Made by a program: the position numbers and the translations under genes
Shown here: positions 54,135 through 63,892 of the stretch, in pieces
Numbering within the stretch: position 1 is the stretch's first letter
Layout: each line of letters opens with the position of its first letter
The notes under the pieces: model-generated
The model's database searches: none
What the model was told of the DNA's origin: nothing
The model's input: the letters and a program-made list of their open reading frames with translations, nothing else
Origin: Paucilactobacillus kaifaensis
GTDB taxonomy: Bacteria; Bacillota; Bacilli; Lactobacillales; Lactobacillaceae
NCBI RefSeq assembly: GCF_005405145.1
Contig: NZ_BJDM01000003.1
Span: 25,140-89,139 of the forward strand
Length of the DNA: 64,000 nt
Direction: 5' to 3'

Positions 54135-54476
54135 ATGGCTTTTGAAAAACAAGTTAAGGTAGTTGGGGATAACGACACTTATGCAATTGGTCCTGCGATC
54201 AAGAAGTACACACTTCGTGATCTAGGCTTTGAAGTATCTAAACGGGGAACCTTTACGTTTGAACGTTCGCTTGATCCCAGTTCACCATATAAGGCAGCAG
54301 CACAATTGAAAATTGTAATTAATGAAGACTTAACTGGAATTAAAATGAGCACAGTTAATGCTAGTGGCACAATTGCTATGAATATTTTTACCAATGCACG
54401 GGCTGATGAGTTTGTCACTCAATATCACTACATTCTTGATGAAATGGTTAAACGTGGCGTTTTTATTAAAAATTAA
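54135..54476 (+). CDS. DUF1831 protein
   Basis: A 113-residue protein. It begins MAFEKQVKVVGDNDTYAIG and continues 'KKYTLRDLGFEVSKRGTFTFER', the DUF1831 pattern found between cysteine desulfurase and mnmA in lactobacilli. No catalytic Cys or metal ligands stand out, so it is unlikely to be a sulfurtransferase on its own. It may be an adaptor in the desulfurase-MnmA pathway; this is inferred from context only. Five codons of upstream frame overlap the desulfurase end. Confidence 0.8.
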   Translation: MAFEKQVKVVGDNDTYAIGPAIKKYTLRDLGFEVSKRGTFTFERSLDPSSPYKAAAQLKIVINEDLTGIKMSTVNASGTIAMNIFTNARADEFVTQYHYILDEMVKRGVFIKN

Positions 54477-54511
54477 TAATACTTATTAATGATTAAGCGA
54501 TTGACTAAAAT

Positions 54512-54560
54512 GGCAATTTTCTATTTTGAAGGGTTGAAAGTAGAGTTGCCGCTTTTTTTT
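54512..54560 (+). terminator. Terminator after the DUF1831 gene
   Basis: GGCAA (54512-54516) pairs with TTGCC (54546-54550), with weaker pairing (TCTA/TAGA) inside, and is followed by eight Ts. The T-run leads straight into the mnmA promoter. Confidence 0.6.
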
Positions 54561-54569
54561 TGCTATAAT
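54561..54569 (+). promoter_or_regulatory. Extended -10 promoter of mnmA
   Basis: TGCTATAAT: a perfect TATAAT with the TGN extension. No good -35 at normal spacing is visible. Predicted start about 54576, giving a 65-base leader. Confidence 0.55.
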
Positions 54570-54626
54570 AGTCAGCACTGGATTGTTACGACCTTCAAAT
54601 CGTGGATGTTTCCAGAATCTATTTGA

Positions 54627-55772
<1,146 letters not shown>

Positions 55773-55775
55773 TAA

Positions 55776-55834
55776 TTAAATCAATAAGAGGCTGACCAAA
55801 AAGTATGTTTTTGGTCAGCCTCTTATTGATTTAA
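55776..55834. terminator. Terminator after mnmA with a 27-bp perfect stem
   Basis: Positions 55776-55802 and 55808-55834 are perfect inverted complements with a 5-nt loop. A-rich flanks give weak T-tails on both strands. It is another unusually long perfect stem. Confidence 0.85.
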
Positions 55835-55956
55835 AAGATATTGCATATTACATCTTCTTTTGCTGGATTCTTAATTAAATTCGTTGGTCTGAAATTAAAG
55901 CTTTATTATAATAGCTTGTTGGTATTAGCAAGTATTTTTTAATAAGTTGAAATCAG

Positions 55957-56023
55957 TAGCCTGATGAAAATTAATAAAAACTTGATGTTATTTTGGCTCA
56001 GGCTATCTGTTTATTGGTATAAT
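55957..56023 (+). promoter_or_regulatory. Probable promoter of the phosphatase-TPR-recD2 group with an inverted repeat
   Basis: TGGTATAAT (56015-56023) is an extended -10; TTGGCT at 55993-55998 could be a distant -35 (19 bases). An 8-bp inverted repeat TAGCCTGA (55957-55964) / TCAGGCTA (55998-56005) overlaps this area and might be an operator or a stem. Confidence 0.45.
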
Positions 56024-56060
56024 TAATTTGTTATTGTGAGACAAGTTAAAGGAAGTTAAA

Positions 56061-56720
56061 ATGACAAAGCTATATTTAATCAGACACGGTAAAACTGAGT
56101 GGAATTTAGAATCCAGATATCAAGGTGCTCACGGTGATTCACCATTGTTACCTGCGAGCTATGCGGAAATTAAACAATTGGGTCAATTCTTGCGTCCTAT
56201 TAGATTTGAGCATGTATTTTCAAGCCCCATTCGAAGAGCACGGCTAACTGCGTTTGAGCTACAAAAAAGTATTCATCAGAAGATACCGTTTACTTTGATG
56301 AGTCAGCTGGCTGAATTTGACTTAGGGCAAATGGAGGGAATGTTGTTTGATGATGTTAAACGCCAGTTTCCAAAGGAGTTTGACGCCTTTCGACACCATC
56401 CGGATCAATATGATCCGGCTCAAATTCATGGAGAGACTTTTGCACAACTGATTAACAGAATGGGTGGTGCAATTAAAGAAATTTCCGGAGCTAATCAAGG
56501 CGATGTGAATGTTTTAATTGTTTCTCATGGAGCGGCGTTAAATGCTGTTATTAATTCACTATTAGGTGTACCATTGGCGTATTTAAGAGATCGAGGTGGA
56601 TTAAATAATACATCTACAACTGTATTGGAAACAAGAACGGGCAGTGAGTTTAAATTACTCAAATGGAATGATACCAGCTATCTACGAAAATCAGTGGCTG
56701 ATCCAACTGATACGATATAA
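56061..56720 (+). CDS. Histidine phosphatase family protein (phosphoglycerate mutase-like)
   Basis: A 219-residue protein with the RHG motif in LIRHGKTEWN (His9) and the second His in VSHGAALNAVI. It lacks the extra insertions of the glycolytic dPGM and is more like the GpmB/broad phosphatase branch. Substrate unknown. Strong ribosome site AAAGGAAGTTAAA. It starts a unit with the TPR and recD2 genes. Confidence 0.88.
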   Translation: MTKLYLIRHGKTEWNLESRYQGAHGDSPLLPASYAEIKQLGQFLRPIRFEHVFSSPIRRARLTAFELQKSIHQKIPFTLMSQLAEFDLGQMEGMLFDDVKRQFPKEFDAFRHHPDQYDPAQIHGETFAQLINRMGGAIKEISGANQGDVNVLIVSHGAALNAVINSLLGVPLAYLRDRGGLNNTSTTVLETRTGSEFKLLKWNDTSYLRKSVADPTDTI

Positions 56721-56734
56721 AGGGGTTGTTTTAT

Positions 56735-57424
56735 ATGGCAACAGAAAAAAAACGAGATTCCATTCAAGAAAATATTAAAGTTCAATCTGAAAAGTTAGTA
56801 ACAAAGCTAGTAAAAGACATTGATGCTCAACCAGATAAGGTTCAAAACTACTACGATTTAGGTACCCTATTAACGCGATTGAAGAGTTATGAACAATCTG
56901 AAGATTTGTTTATGAAGGCTTTAGGCCGGTTCGACCAAAATAAGGCAGCCACCAATTTATTAGAATATGGTCTGGGCAACTTATATTATGAAGTGGAGAA
57001 ATTTGATGAAGCACTTAAGTGGTATCAAAAAATCACTGATGACAAGTTAAAAGCAGATGCATACCTAATGATGGCGCAAAGCTGGATGCAAAAGAAAGAT
57101 TATAAACGAGCGATTGCTTATGGCCTAACGGCGCATGACATACGTAAACAAGATCCAGAAATTAATCAGGTTTTAGGAGATGCATTATTGGCATTGGGGA
57201 ACTTTAACCAGGCCAAAGATTTCTATGATCAAATTTTAGTTCGCCATCCTGGTAGGGCTGATACGCAATTTAATCGTGGACTAGTAGCGATGGTCCTTGG
57301 TGAGGATTATACAGATTATTTGTCTCAAGCAAAGCAACTGGATCCTGATTATTATCAGCGAAGTGAACAACGGATAGCTGATATTGAAAAAGTATTGCGT
57401 GATCAAAAAGATAGTAGCAAGTAA
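56735..57424 (+). CDS. TPR-repeat protein
   Basis: A 229-residue protein with about four to five tetratricopeptide-like repeats ('YYDLGTLLTRLKSYEQSEDLFMKAL', 'YGLGNLYYEVEKFDEALKWYQKI', 'YLMMAQSWMQKKDYKRAIAYG', 'VLGDALLALGNFNQAKDFYDQIL'). It is a helical adaptor for protein partners. The ATG 56735 with AAAGGGGTTGTTTTAT is preferred over a TTG just before. TPR genes are often placed beside recD2 in lactobacilli, but a functional link is unproven. Confidence 0.85.
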   Translation: MATEKKRDSIQENIKVQSEKLVTKLVKDIDAQPDKVQNYYDLGTLLTRLKSYEQSEDLFMKALGRFDQNKAATNLLEYGLGNLYYEVEKFDEALKWYQKITDDKLKADAYLMMAQSWMQKKDYKRAIAYGLTAHDIRKQDPEINQVLGDALLALGNFNQAKDFYDQILVRHPGRADTQFNRGLVAMVLGEDYTDYLSQAKQLDPDYYQRSEQRIADIEKVLRDQKDSSK

Positions 57425-57442
57425 CATAAGGAGATGACAACT

Positions 57443-59914
57443 ATGGACAATTCGATTAGTTTATTTGATGGTCCAAGCGAGCCATCTTTTTTGATTGGTA
57501 AAGTGATCACCACTTTTTTTGCGAGTGCTGATAGTTTTTATAAAGTATTACTTGTTCAACCAATGGAAAATAACTTTGATTGGTCGCAAGATGAAATTGT
57601 CGTGACTGGAAATTTTGGCGATATTAATGAAGAAAGTGCTTATCGGTTTGAAGGAAAATTAGTTGATCACCCGAAATATGGTCAACAATTTCAGTCAGAT
57701 AACTATCATAATGCACAACCTACCACTAAAGAAGGACTGATTAACTATCTATCAGGAGAGCAATTTGCTGGCATTGGTAAAAAGACAGCTACTAAAATTG
57801 TGGACTTATTGGGAACTAGTGCAATTGATCAAATTGTTAATGATTCTTCAGTTTTAACTCCGTTACACCTGCGACCTAACTTAGTCAAAGTTTTAATTGA
57901 CAATGTTACGGAAAGTAAGGGAATGGATCAAATTATTATTGGGCTCAACGATTTTGGCTTTGGTAGCTCGTTAGCAACTACCATTTTTGAAAAATATCGG
58001 GATGAGACACTTGAAGTAATTGCTAAGAACCCTTATCAACTAGCAGAAGATATTGATGGAATTAGTTTTAAACGTGCGGATCAGGTTGCTGAACAAATAC
58101 ATATCAATAATGATGATCCACGCAGAATCAATGCAGCAATCTTGCAGGTGTTGGATACAGTTACAATGCAAAGTGGGGACACTTATACTACTGCTAAGCC
58201 ATTGTTAACTGAAGCATTAAGATTGTTAGAAGAAAGCCGCAATACTGTAGTTGCTCCCCAAAAGATTGCTGATCAATTAATTGAGTTAACTAAATTAAAT
58301 AAATTAGTGGCCCAGGATGAACGTATTTATCCCAGCTCTTTATTTAATGCTGAATGGCAAATTGCACAACATTTGTCTCGATTAATGTCTGATGAATCAA
58401 TTGATATCGACGGCCAACAAGTTGATAAAGTTATTAGGCAAATTGAGAAGCAGCTAAACATTGACTATGACGAATCACAAGAACGGGCAATTAGATCTGC
58501 AATTAAGTCACATGTCTTCTTACTGACTGGTGGCCCGGGAACCGGCAAGACAACTATTATCAATGGTATCGTTGCGGCATTCGCTAAATTACACCATTAT
58601 TCACTGGATATTAATGAATATAAAGATAGTCCATTTCCGGTTTTGTTAGCTGCACCAACCGGCCGGGCAGCGAAGCGAATGAGTGAAACAACGGGATTAC
58701 CGGCTAGTACAATTCATCGCTTGTTGGGGTTAAATGGGCGAGAGCAACCAACCGACATGAATGTTAGTGATTTGTCTGGAGCTTTGCTAATTGTTGATGA
58801 GCTATCAATGGTTGACACTTTGCTGTTTAAGACGCTATTAAAGGCAGTCCCCAGTTCAATGCAGGTAGTTCTAGTTGGTGATAAAGATCAACTACCTTCA
58901 GTTGGACCAGGGCAGATTTTTCATGATTTGCTAAATTTTGACCATTTACCGAAGCAGGAATTAAATCAAATCTATCGTCAGTCAGCGGAATCTTCTATTA
59001 TTCCTTTAGCTCATGCAATCAAAATGGGTAAAATGCCAACTGATTTTACCGCTGCATTTCCTGATCGCTCTTTTATTGCTTGTCGAACTGACCAGGTGGC
59101 AGAGGTTATTGATCAAGTTGTTGAACGAGCAAAAAGTCGAGGTTTCAGTGCTACACAGACACAAGTATTAGCACCTATGTATCGCGGCAATGCTGGTATT
59201 AATCGTTTAAATGAGTTAGTGCAAGATGTTTTTAACCCACTTGATCAGTCGAAAAAAAAGGAAGTTGAGTTTCGCGGGGAGCATTTTCGTATTGGGGATA
59301 AGGTGCTGCATCTGGTCAATAGTCCAGAGAACAATGTTTTTAACGGTGACATTGGAACTATTGTCAGTATCGAGTTAGGTGTTAAGGGAACAAAGGGACC
59401 TAAAACCGATCAAATTACAATTGACTTTGATCAAACTGAAGTTACTTATTCACGAAATGAATGGCAAAGATTGACGTTAGCATATTGTATTTCAATTCAT
59501 AAGTCGCAAGGCAGTCAGTTTGAGATGGTTATCTTGCCGATGGTACGACAATATAGTAGAATGCTACAACGAAATCTGTTGTATACTGCGATTACTCGAG
59601 CAAAAAGTAAATTAGTATTAGTAGGTGATCCAGAGGCGTTTGCGCTGAGTATTAAAAATGAATCTGTCAATCGTAATACATCACTTCAATTGAGGTTGCA
59701 AGATGTCTTTCAAGGAGAACCAGTTCCAGCATCGGCTAATAATTTGTCAGTTGCAGCCCCTAAAGAAATAGCGACTGTTAGTTCAACTGAAGATGTGTCG
59801 GTTGAAGATGATCCTGTTTCCTACACTTTGACAATGCAACTTGTTCAAAATGGTCAAGTAGACCCTTTGATTGGCATGCATGGTGTTAAGCCCACGGATT
59901 TTTTAAATAGTTAG
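57443..59914 (+). CDS. recD2: ATP-dependent DNA helicase RecD2
   Basis: An 823-residue SF1B helicase. N-terminal region with HhH-like parts ('FAGIGKKTATKIVDLLG'), Walker A GGPGTGKTT (residues 363-371), 'LIVDELSMVDTLL', 'QVVLVGDKDQLPSVGPGQ', 'YRQSAESSIIPLAHAI' and C-terminal 'AYCISIHKSQGSQFEMVILPM' with 'LLYTAITRAKSKLVLVGD'. No RecB/RecC partners are near, as usual for this RecD-like form. It acts 5'-3' in repair and replication stress. Start ATG follows AAGGAGATGACAACT. Confidence 0.95.
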   Translation: MDNSISLFDGPSEPSFLIGKVITTFFASADSFYKVLLVQPMENNFDWSQDEIVVTGNFGDINEESAYRFEGKLVDHPKYGQQFQSDNYHNAQPTTKEGLINYLSGEQFAGIGKKTATKIVDLLGTSAIDQIVNDSSVLTPLHLRPNLVKVLIDNVTESKGMDQIIIGLNDFGFGSSLATTIFEKYRDETLEVIAKNPYQLAEDIDGISFKRADQVAEQIHINNDDPRRINAAILQVLDTVTMQSGDTYTTAKPLLTEALRLLEESRNTVVAPQKIADQLIELTKLNKLVAQDERIYPSSLFNAEWQIAQHLSRLMSDESIDIDGQQVDKVIRQIEKQLNIDYDESQERAIRSAIKSHVFLLTGGPGTGKTTIINGIVAAFAKLHHYSLDINEYKDSPFPVLLAAPTGRAAKRMSETTGLPASTIHRLLGLNGREQPTDMNVSDLSGALLIVDELSMVDTLLFKTLLKAVPSSMQVVLVGDKDQLPSVGPGQIFHDLLNFDHLPKQELNQIYRQSAESSIIPLAHAIKMGKMPTDFTAAFPDRSFIACRTDQVAEVIDQVVERAKSRGFSATQTQVLAPMYRGNAGINRLNELVQDVFNPLDQSKKKEVEFRGEHFRIGDKVLHLVNSPENNVFNGDIGTIVSIELGVKGTKGPKTDQITIDFDQTEVTYSRNEWQRLTLAYCISIHKSQGSQFEMVILPMVRQYSRMLQRNLLYTAITRAKSKLVLVGDPEAFALSIKNESVNRNTSLQLRLQDVFQGEPVPASANNLSVAAPKEIATVSSTEDVSVEDDPVSYTLTMQLVQNGQVDPLIGMHGVKPTDFLNS

Positions 59915-59935
59915 TGTAATAAAAGATTATTGTGC

Positions 59936-59969
59936 TTGCACAGTTGCTTAATTGTTGCGATAATATAAT
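59936..59969 (+). promoter_or_regulatory. Possible promoter of prs
   Basis: TTGCAC (59936-59941) and the overlapping -10 candidates TAATAT/TATAAT (59961-59969). Spacing is long (19 or more), so strength is uncertain. Confidence 0.4.
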
Positions 59970-59996
59970 GGAAATTCATTCTAGAGGAGCCCATCC

Positions 59997-60992
59997 ATGA
60001 CAGAAATTAAAAATGCGGAAAATGTGAAATTATTTACGTTAAATTCAAATCGACCTTTGGCTCAAGGAGTTGCAGATCAAATAGGGTTACCGCTCAGTGA
60101 TGCCACCATCAAACAGTTTGCAGATGGGGAAATTCAAATCAGCATTGATGAAAGTGTTCGTGGTTGTGAAATTTATGTGATTCAGTCAATATCTGATCCA
60201 GTAAATTCAACTTTAATGGAACTATTGATTATGATTGATGCACTACGTCGAGCTAGCGCCAAAACTATTAACGTGATTTTACCGTATTATGGCTATGCAC
60301 GGCAAGATCGTAAAGCTCGTTCTCGAGAACCAATTACGGCCAAATTAATTGCGACATTATTGGAAATGGATCATGCTGACCGTGTTGTTACACTTGATTT
60401 GCATGCTGCACAAGTACAAGGATTTTTCAATATACCGGTAGATCATTTGTTAGCAGCACCACTGTTGGCCAATTATTTTTATACTCATGATTTAACAGAT
60501 AATATTGTAGTTGTCTCACCAGATCATGCTGGTGTCACTAGAGCACGTAAGTTTGCTGAAATTTTGAAGGCTCCAATTGCAATCATTGATAATCGTAATC
60601 CTGAAGAAATTGAGCGGAAGACAGAGCAAGTTCCCGAGTATGTTATTGGCGATGTAAAAGGAAAAACAGCTATTATTATTGACGATATCATCGATACGGG
60701 TGTCAGAATGGCAGTTTCCGCAACTGCCATTAAAAATTTTGGAGCCAAACATGTGTTGGCATGTGCTACACATGCGGTGTTCTCTGGAGATGCAATGACC
60801 AAAATTGATGAGTCAGCGATCGAAAAAATGATTGTTACGGATTCGATTAACTTACCGGAAAGTAAAAAAAGCGATAAGTTGATCCAGCTGTCAGTGGCGC
60901 CATTACTTGGATCTGCAATTGCCCATGTGCACAATAACGAACCAGTTGACTCACTATTTGTCAGTTCGGATAATAAGAGTGCTCACATTTAA
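59997..60992 (+). CDS. prs: Ribose-phosphate pyrophosphokinase (PRPP synthase)
   Basis: A 331-residue enzyme making PRPP from ribose 5-phosphate and ATP. It has the flexible-loop region '[20 protein letters not shown]', '[22 protein letters not shown]' and '[19 protein letters not shown]'. The PRPP-binding loop reads [16 protein letters not shown], where TGVRM replaces the usual TAGT-type sequence, so it belongs to a diverged (Prs2-like) form common in lactobacilli. ATG after AGAGGAGCCCATCC. Confidence 0.92.
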   Translation: MTEIKNAENVKLFTLNSNRPLAQGVADQIGLPLSDATIKQFADGEIQISIDESVRGCEIYVIQSISDPVNSTLMELLIMIDALRRASAKTINVILPYYGYARQDRKARSREPITAKLIATLLEMDHADRVVTLDLHAAQVQGFFNIPVDHLLAAPLLANYFYTHDLTDNIVVVSPDHAGVTRARKFAEILKAPIAIIDNRNPEEIERKTEQVPEYVIGDVKGKTAIIIDDIIDTGVRMAVSATAIKNFGAKHVLACATHAVFSGDAMTKIDESAIEKMIVTDSINLPESKKSDKLIQLSVAPLLGSAIAHVHNNEPVDSLFVSSDNKSAHI

Positions 60993-61014
60993 TTGAAAAA
61001 AAGGAGTAAGTGCA

Positions 61015-61584
61015 ATGGAAGAATTTAATTTAGCATTAGCTAAGCAGCAGTTGCAACAAGGAGTTAATGAATTTTTAGATCAAGCAGAGTTTGCTCCTGA
61101 TTCTTTGATTGTGCTTGGCTCAAGTACAAGCGAGGTCCAAGGTAAAACGATTGGCAAGGATTCCTCGATTGCTGTGGGTAAAATGATTGTAGAAGTGGTT
61201 TTTAATGCGATTAAAGATCGTAATCTACATTTGGCAATTCAAGGTTGTGAACATATTAATCGGTCACTATTGATGGAGCGTATTGAGGCTGATAAGCGAG
61301 GGTTTGAACAGGTAACCGTTGTACCGGCGCTTCACGCTGGTGGTGCAACGCAGGTAGCTGCTTATGAACAATTTGATGATCCAGTTGAAGTAGAGCATAT
61401 TATTGCTGCTGGGGGAATTGACCTTGGTGACACTTCAATTGGCATGCATGTCAAGTTTGTGCAGATTCCGGTGCGAACTACGATCAAGGAAGTGGGCTTT
61501 GCTCACGTTACTTATTTGCGAAGTCGGCCTAAACTAGTTGGCGGTCAACGGGCACAGTATGAGTGGCATTCCAATGGGATTTAA
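61015..61584 (+). CDS. TIGR01440/DUF436 family protein (YwlG-like)
   Basis: A 189-residue protein of the YwlG family. Typical parts are 'PDSLIVLGSSTSEVQGKTIGKDSSIAVGKMI', 'LAIQGCEHINRSLLMER' and 'AAGGIDLGDTSIGMHVKFVQIPVR'. Members are conserved in Firmicutes but no reaction is established. It follows prs by 22 bases, probably co-transcribed. Confidence 0.85.
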   Translation: MEEFNLALAKQQLQQGVNEFLDQAEFAPDSLIVLGSSTSEVQGKTIGKDSSIAVGKMIVEVVFNAIKDRNLHLAIQGCEHINRSLLMERIEADKRGFEQVTVVPALHAGGATQVAAYEQFDDPVEVEHIIAAGGIDLGDTSIGMHVKFVQIPVRTTIKEVGFAHVTYLRSRPKLVGGQRAQYEWHSNGI

Positions 61585-61592
61585 AAATTAAA

Positions 61593-61643
61593 AAATAGCA
61601 TTAAAACTGATAGACTCAAAGCCAGTTTTAATGCTATTTTTTT
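61593..61643. terminator. Bidirectional terminator between convergent genes
   Basis: AAATAGCATTAAAACTG (61593-61609) pairs with CAGTTTTAATGCTATTT (61623-61639), 17 bp, and T-runs on both sides. It serves the YwlG-like gene (+) and the phosphatase gene (-). Confidence 0.88.
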
Positions 61644-62298
61644 ATTTGGTTAAGTTGTAGTCGGTGACTTCTACTTGTTGTGGGCTGAGTAAAATTTTGG
61701 TTACACTTCCGTTTTGAGGAAACGTATGTACAGGATCTATATTATGATCAGCGAACCTGATTGCTAATGAGCGAATCAGAGTTCCATGGGCAACGATTAA
61801 AACGCGGTTGTGATCTGCCTCTTTGTCTAACAATTCAGCAAAACCTGTTGTTACACGGGACCAAAATTGGTCCCCTGTTTCGGCTAAGTGAAGTGGGTCA
61901 GCAGCATGCATGCGATCACGGACAGTACCGGGAGTGACGTTTTCTAGCATTTCAGTTTGGTTATTGGCACCATAGGGAGCCGCAATGGAGTGCCAAACAC
62001 TTTGGTTGTCTAAGCCTTCAAATCCTCCAAAAAAAGCTTCACGAAAATTGGCGGAGGGGTGCGCAATGCCAGTAAACGTTTTGTTAGCTGCAATAATGTA
62101 ATTAGCAGTATCGATAGTTCGCTTCATATCAGACGTATAAACAGACTGAAACGTTGTATTTGCCAACCTTTGGCCAGTTTGCTGAGCAATTTTGATACCA
62201 TTTTCTGTTAGTGGGGAATCAGCCCAACCCTGCAATTTATCCATAGTATTGAATAATGTTTCTCCATGACGTACAAAGTATAATTCCAACTGTTTCAT
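61642..62298 (-). CDS. Histidine phosphatase family protein
   Basis: A 218-residue protein with 'YFVRHGETLFNTMDKLQGWADSPLTENG' and the second His in IVAHGTLIRSLAIRF. The opening Gly-Trp-Asp pattern (QGWADSPLT) is typical of the phosphoglycerate mutase/phosphatase superfamily acting on small phosphates. Substrate unknown. The - strand ribosome site TGGGAGGAACTTTAAATC is good. It is a paralogue of the gene at 56.1 kb. Confidence 0.88.
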   Translation of the reverse strand: MKQLELYFVRHGETLFNTMDKLQGWADSPLTENGIKIAQQTGQRLANTTFQSVYTSDMKRTIDTANYIIAANKTFTGIAHPSANFREAFFGGFEGLDNQSVWHSIAAPYGANNQTEMLENVTPGTVRDRMHAADPLHLAETGDQFWSRVTTGFAELLDKEADHNRVLIVAHGTLIRSLAIRFADHNIDPVHTFPQNGSVTKILLSPQQVEVTDYNLTK

Positions 62299-62356
62299 GA
62301 TTTAAAGTTCCTCCCAATTGTGATCAAATATAACCTAACATTATGAATTAATTTCA

Positions 62357-62388
62357 AACAAAAAGAACTCGTCAATTTGACAAGTTCT
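62357..62388 (-). terminator. Terminator of the Spx-like gene
   Basis: On the - strand AGAACTTGTCAA pairs with TTGACGAGTTCT and is followed by TTTTTG. It lies just after the spx-like stop. Confidence 0.75.
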
Positions 62389-62394
62389 ATTGTA

Positions 62395-62820
62395 TCATGC
62401 TAGTTTAATATTTTTACCACTGTTGGGTGTTAATTTAGCAAATAGCGCCGATAATTCTAATTTACGCAGCTTTTTAGGTACAAACATACCAATTTTCTCT
62501 AAATCAAACCCAGTCATTAATTTGCGCTTATCAAAAATGATTGGGTTTTTGAGAATGTGAGGCGTTTTTAGAATTGCTGCCGTTAATTCTTTAATTGTCA
62601 TTTGATCAGGATCCATGTTCAAGGCTTTTGTGTCCCTTGACCGCTTTGAAATCAGCTCATCAGTACCATCGATGGACAATGAAAGTAGGTGCATGACTTC
62701 TGATTCAGTTAGTGGCTCACTTTCAATGTTTCGCTGATTTGCAATTACATCATGGTCAACTAACCATTTAACAGCCTTACGTTTGGAAGGATCATTAGTG
62801 TGAAAATACAATTGGACCAT
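62395..62820 (-). CDS. Spx/MgsR-like regulator (ArsC family) lacking the CXXC switch
   Basis: A 141-residue ArsC-family protein aligning to Spx over its length: 'RNIESEPLTESEVMHLLSLSIDGTDELISKRS' matches the Spx pattern including the DGTDE loop (Gly52-type residue that contacts RNA polymerase), followed by 'ILKNPIIFDKRKLMTGFD'. Where Spx has Cys10-x-x-Cys13, this protein has Asp and Lys (HTNDPSKRKA), so the disulfide switch is missing. The C-terminus (IKLA) differs from the usual Spx end. The - strand ribosome site AGAAGGTGATCTC is strong. It may bind RNA polymerase constitutively or act in a redox-independent way. Confidence 0.8.
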   Translation of the reverse strand: MVQLYFHTNDPSKRKAVKWLVDHDVIANQRNIESEPLTESEVMHLLSLSIDGTDELISKRSRDTKALNMDPDQMTIKELTAAILKTPHILKNPIIFDKRKLMTGFDLEKIGMFVPKKLRKLELSALFAKLTPNSGKNIKLA

Positions 62821-62945
62821 GAGATCACCTTCTATCTAATTGGTTAGGAGTAAGTTTACCGCACATAGACTATTTGTAGCAACTAATTTATTCAATAATT
62901 AACAATTTTTTATTTTATGAATATTGATTTTATTAATAAACAATA

Positions 62946-63704
62946 TCAATATGTGCTCCAACCACCATCTACTGTCAACGTAATTCCGTTAACATACTTG
63001 CTTTGAGTTGAACTAAGGTAAAGAGCTGCTTGGGCAATATCATGTGGCTGACCAGGAGTAGGCATAATGTTGCTACCTTCTTGAGTTCGCATCAGGCCGT
63101 CTTGATCGACACTAGACATTGATTTGGATATATTCGTCGCAATCCCACCAGGTGCGATTGCATTACAACGAATACCAGACGGAGCATACATATAAGCCGT
63201 ATTTTTAGTTAGCCCAATTACTGCGTGTTTGGCTGCTGTATAAGCAGCACCTGCTGCTCCACCGCGTAAACCACCGACTGAAGCAATGTTAACAATGACT
63301 CCATTTTTTTGAGGTAAAAAAGATTGCATAGCAACTCTGGATGCCATCATGACACTATCAACGTTAACTGCAAAAACACGTCGCCAAATTTTATCGGATA
63401 TGTTAGCAATCCCGGCCATGTCGTCCATAATACCGGCATTATTAATTAAAATATCGACACGTTTAAAGGTTGCTAAAGTTGTTTTAAAAAGTTGGTCAAT
63501 ATCTGTTTGTAGGGAAACGTTGACTTCTACTGCAGTTGCGATTCCACCGGCAGATTTGATTGTTTCAGCGACATCATTAGCTCCGGCTAAATTTAAATCA
63601 GCAATGACTACTTTAGCACCTTCTTTAGCAAATAGCTCTGCCGTTGCAAGCCCCATTCCTGAAGCTCCGCCTGTAATTATGGCTACTTTATCTTTTAAAA
63701 GCAT
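62946..63704 (-). CDS. Short-chain dehydrogenase/reductase
   Basis: A 252-residue classical SDR. NAD(P) motif TGGASGMG near residue 12, 'DLN' acidic residue after the second strand favouring NAD, 'INNAGIMDD', catalytic Ser in NIASVGG and Tyr-x-x-x-Lys in YTAAKHAV, and 'CNAIAPGGIATNI'. Substrate cannot be inferred. The - strand ribosome site is TCAGGAGGAATTACCG. No operon partner. Confidence 0.85.
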   Translation of the reverse strand: MLLKDKVAIITGGASGMGLATAELFAKEGAKVVIADLNLAGANDVAETIKSAGGIATAVEVNVSLQTDIDQLFKTTLATFKRVDILINNAGIMDDMAGIANISDKIWRRVFAVNVDSVMMASRVAMQSFLPQKNGVIVNIASVGGLRGGAAGAAYTAAKHAVIGLTKNTAYMYAPSGIRCNAIAPGGIATNISKSMSSVDQDGLMRTQEGSNIMPTPGQPHDIAQAALYLSSTQSKYVNGITLTVDGGWSTY

Positions 63705-63892
63705 CGGTAATTCCTCCTGAATAATATTAATACGGTTAACTGTTTATGTGTTTAATCGTATACTTTTTTGATAAAGTTTACCAGAAATATGAGTATGCAA
63801 AGTAGAACAAAAAAAGGGACACTAAAGGAACTGCAACTATTTTTTGAGACAATTAAATAAAAGCAGATTCTAAAAAGTCATTTTGCTTCCGA

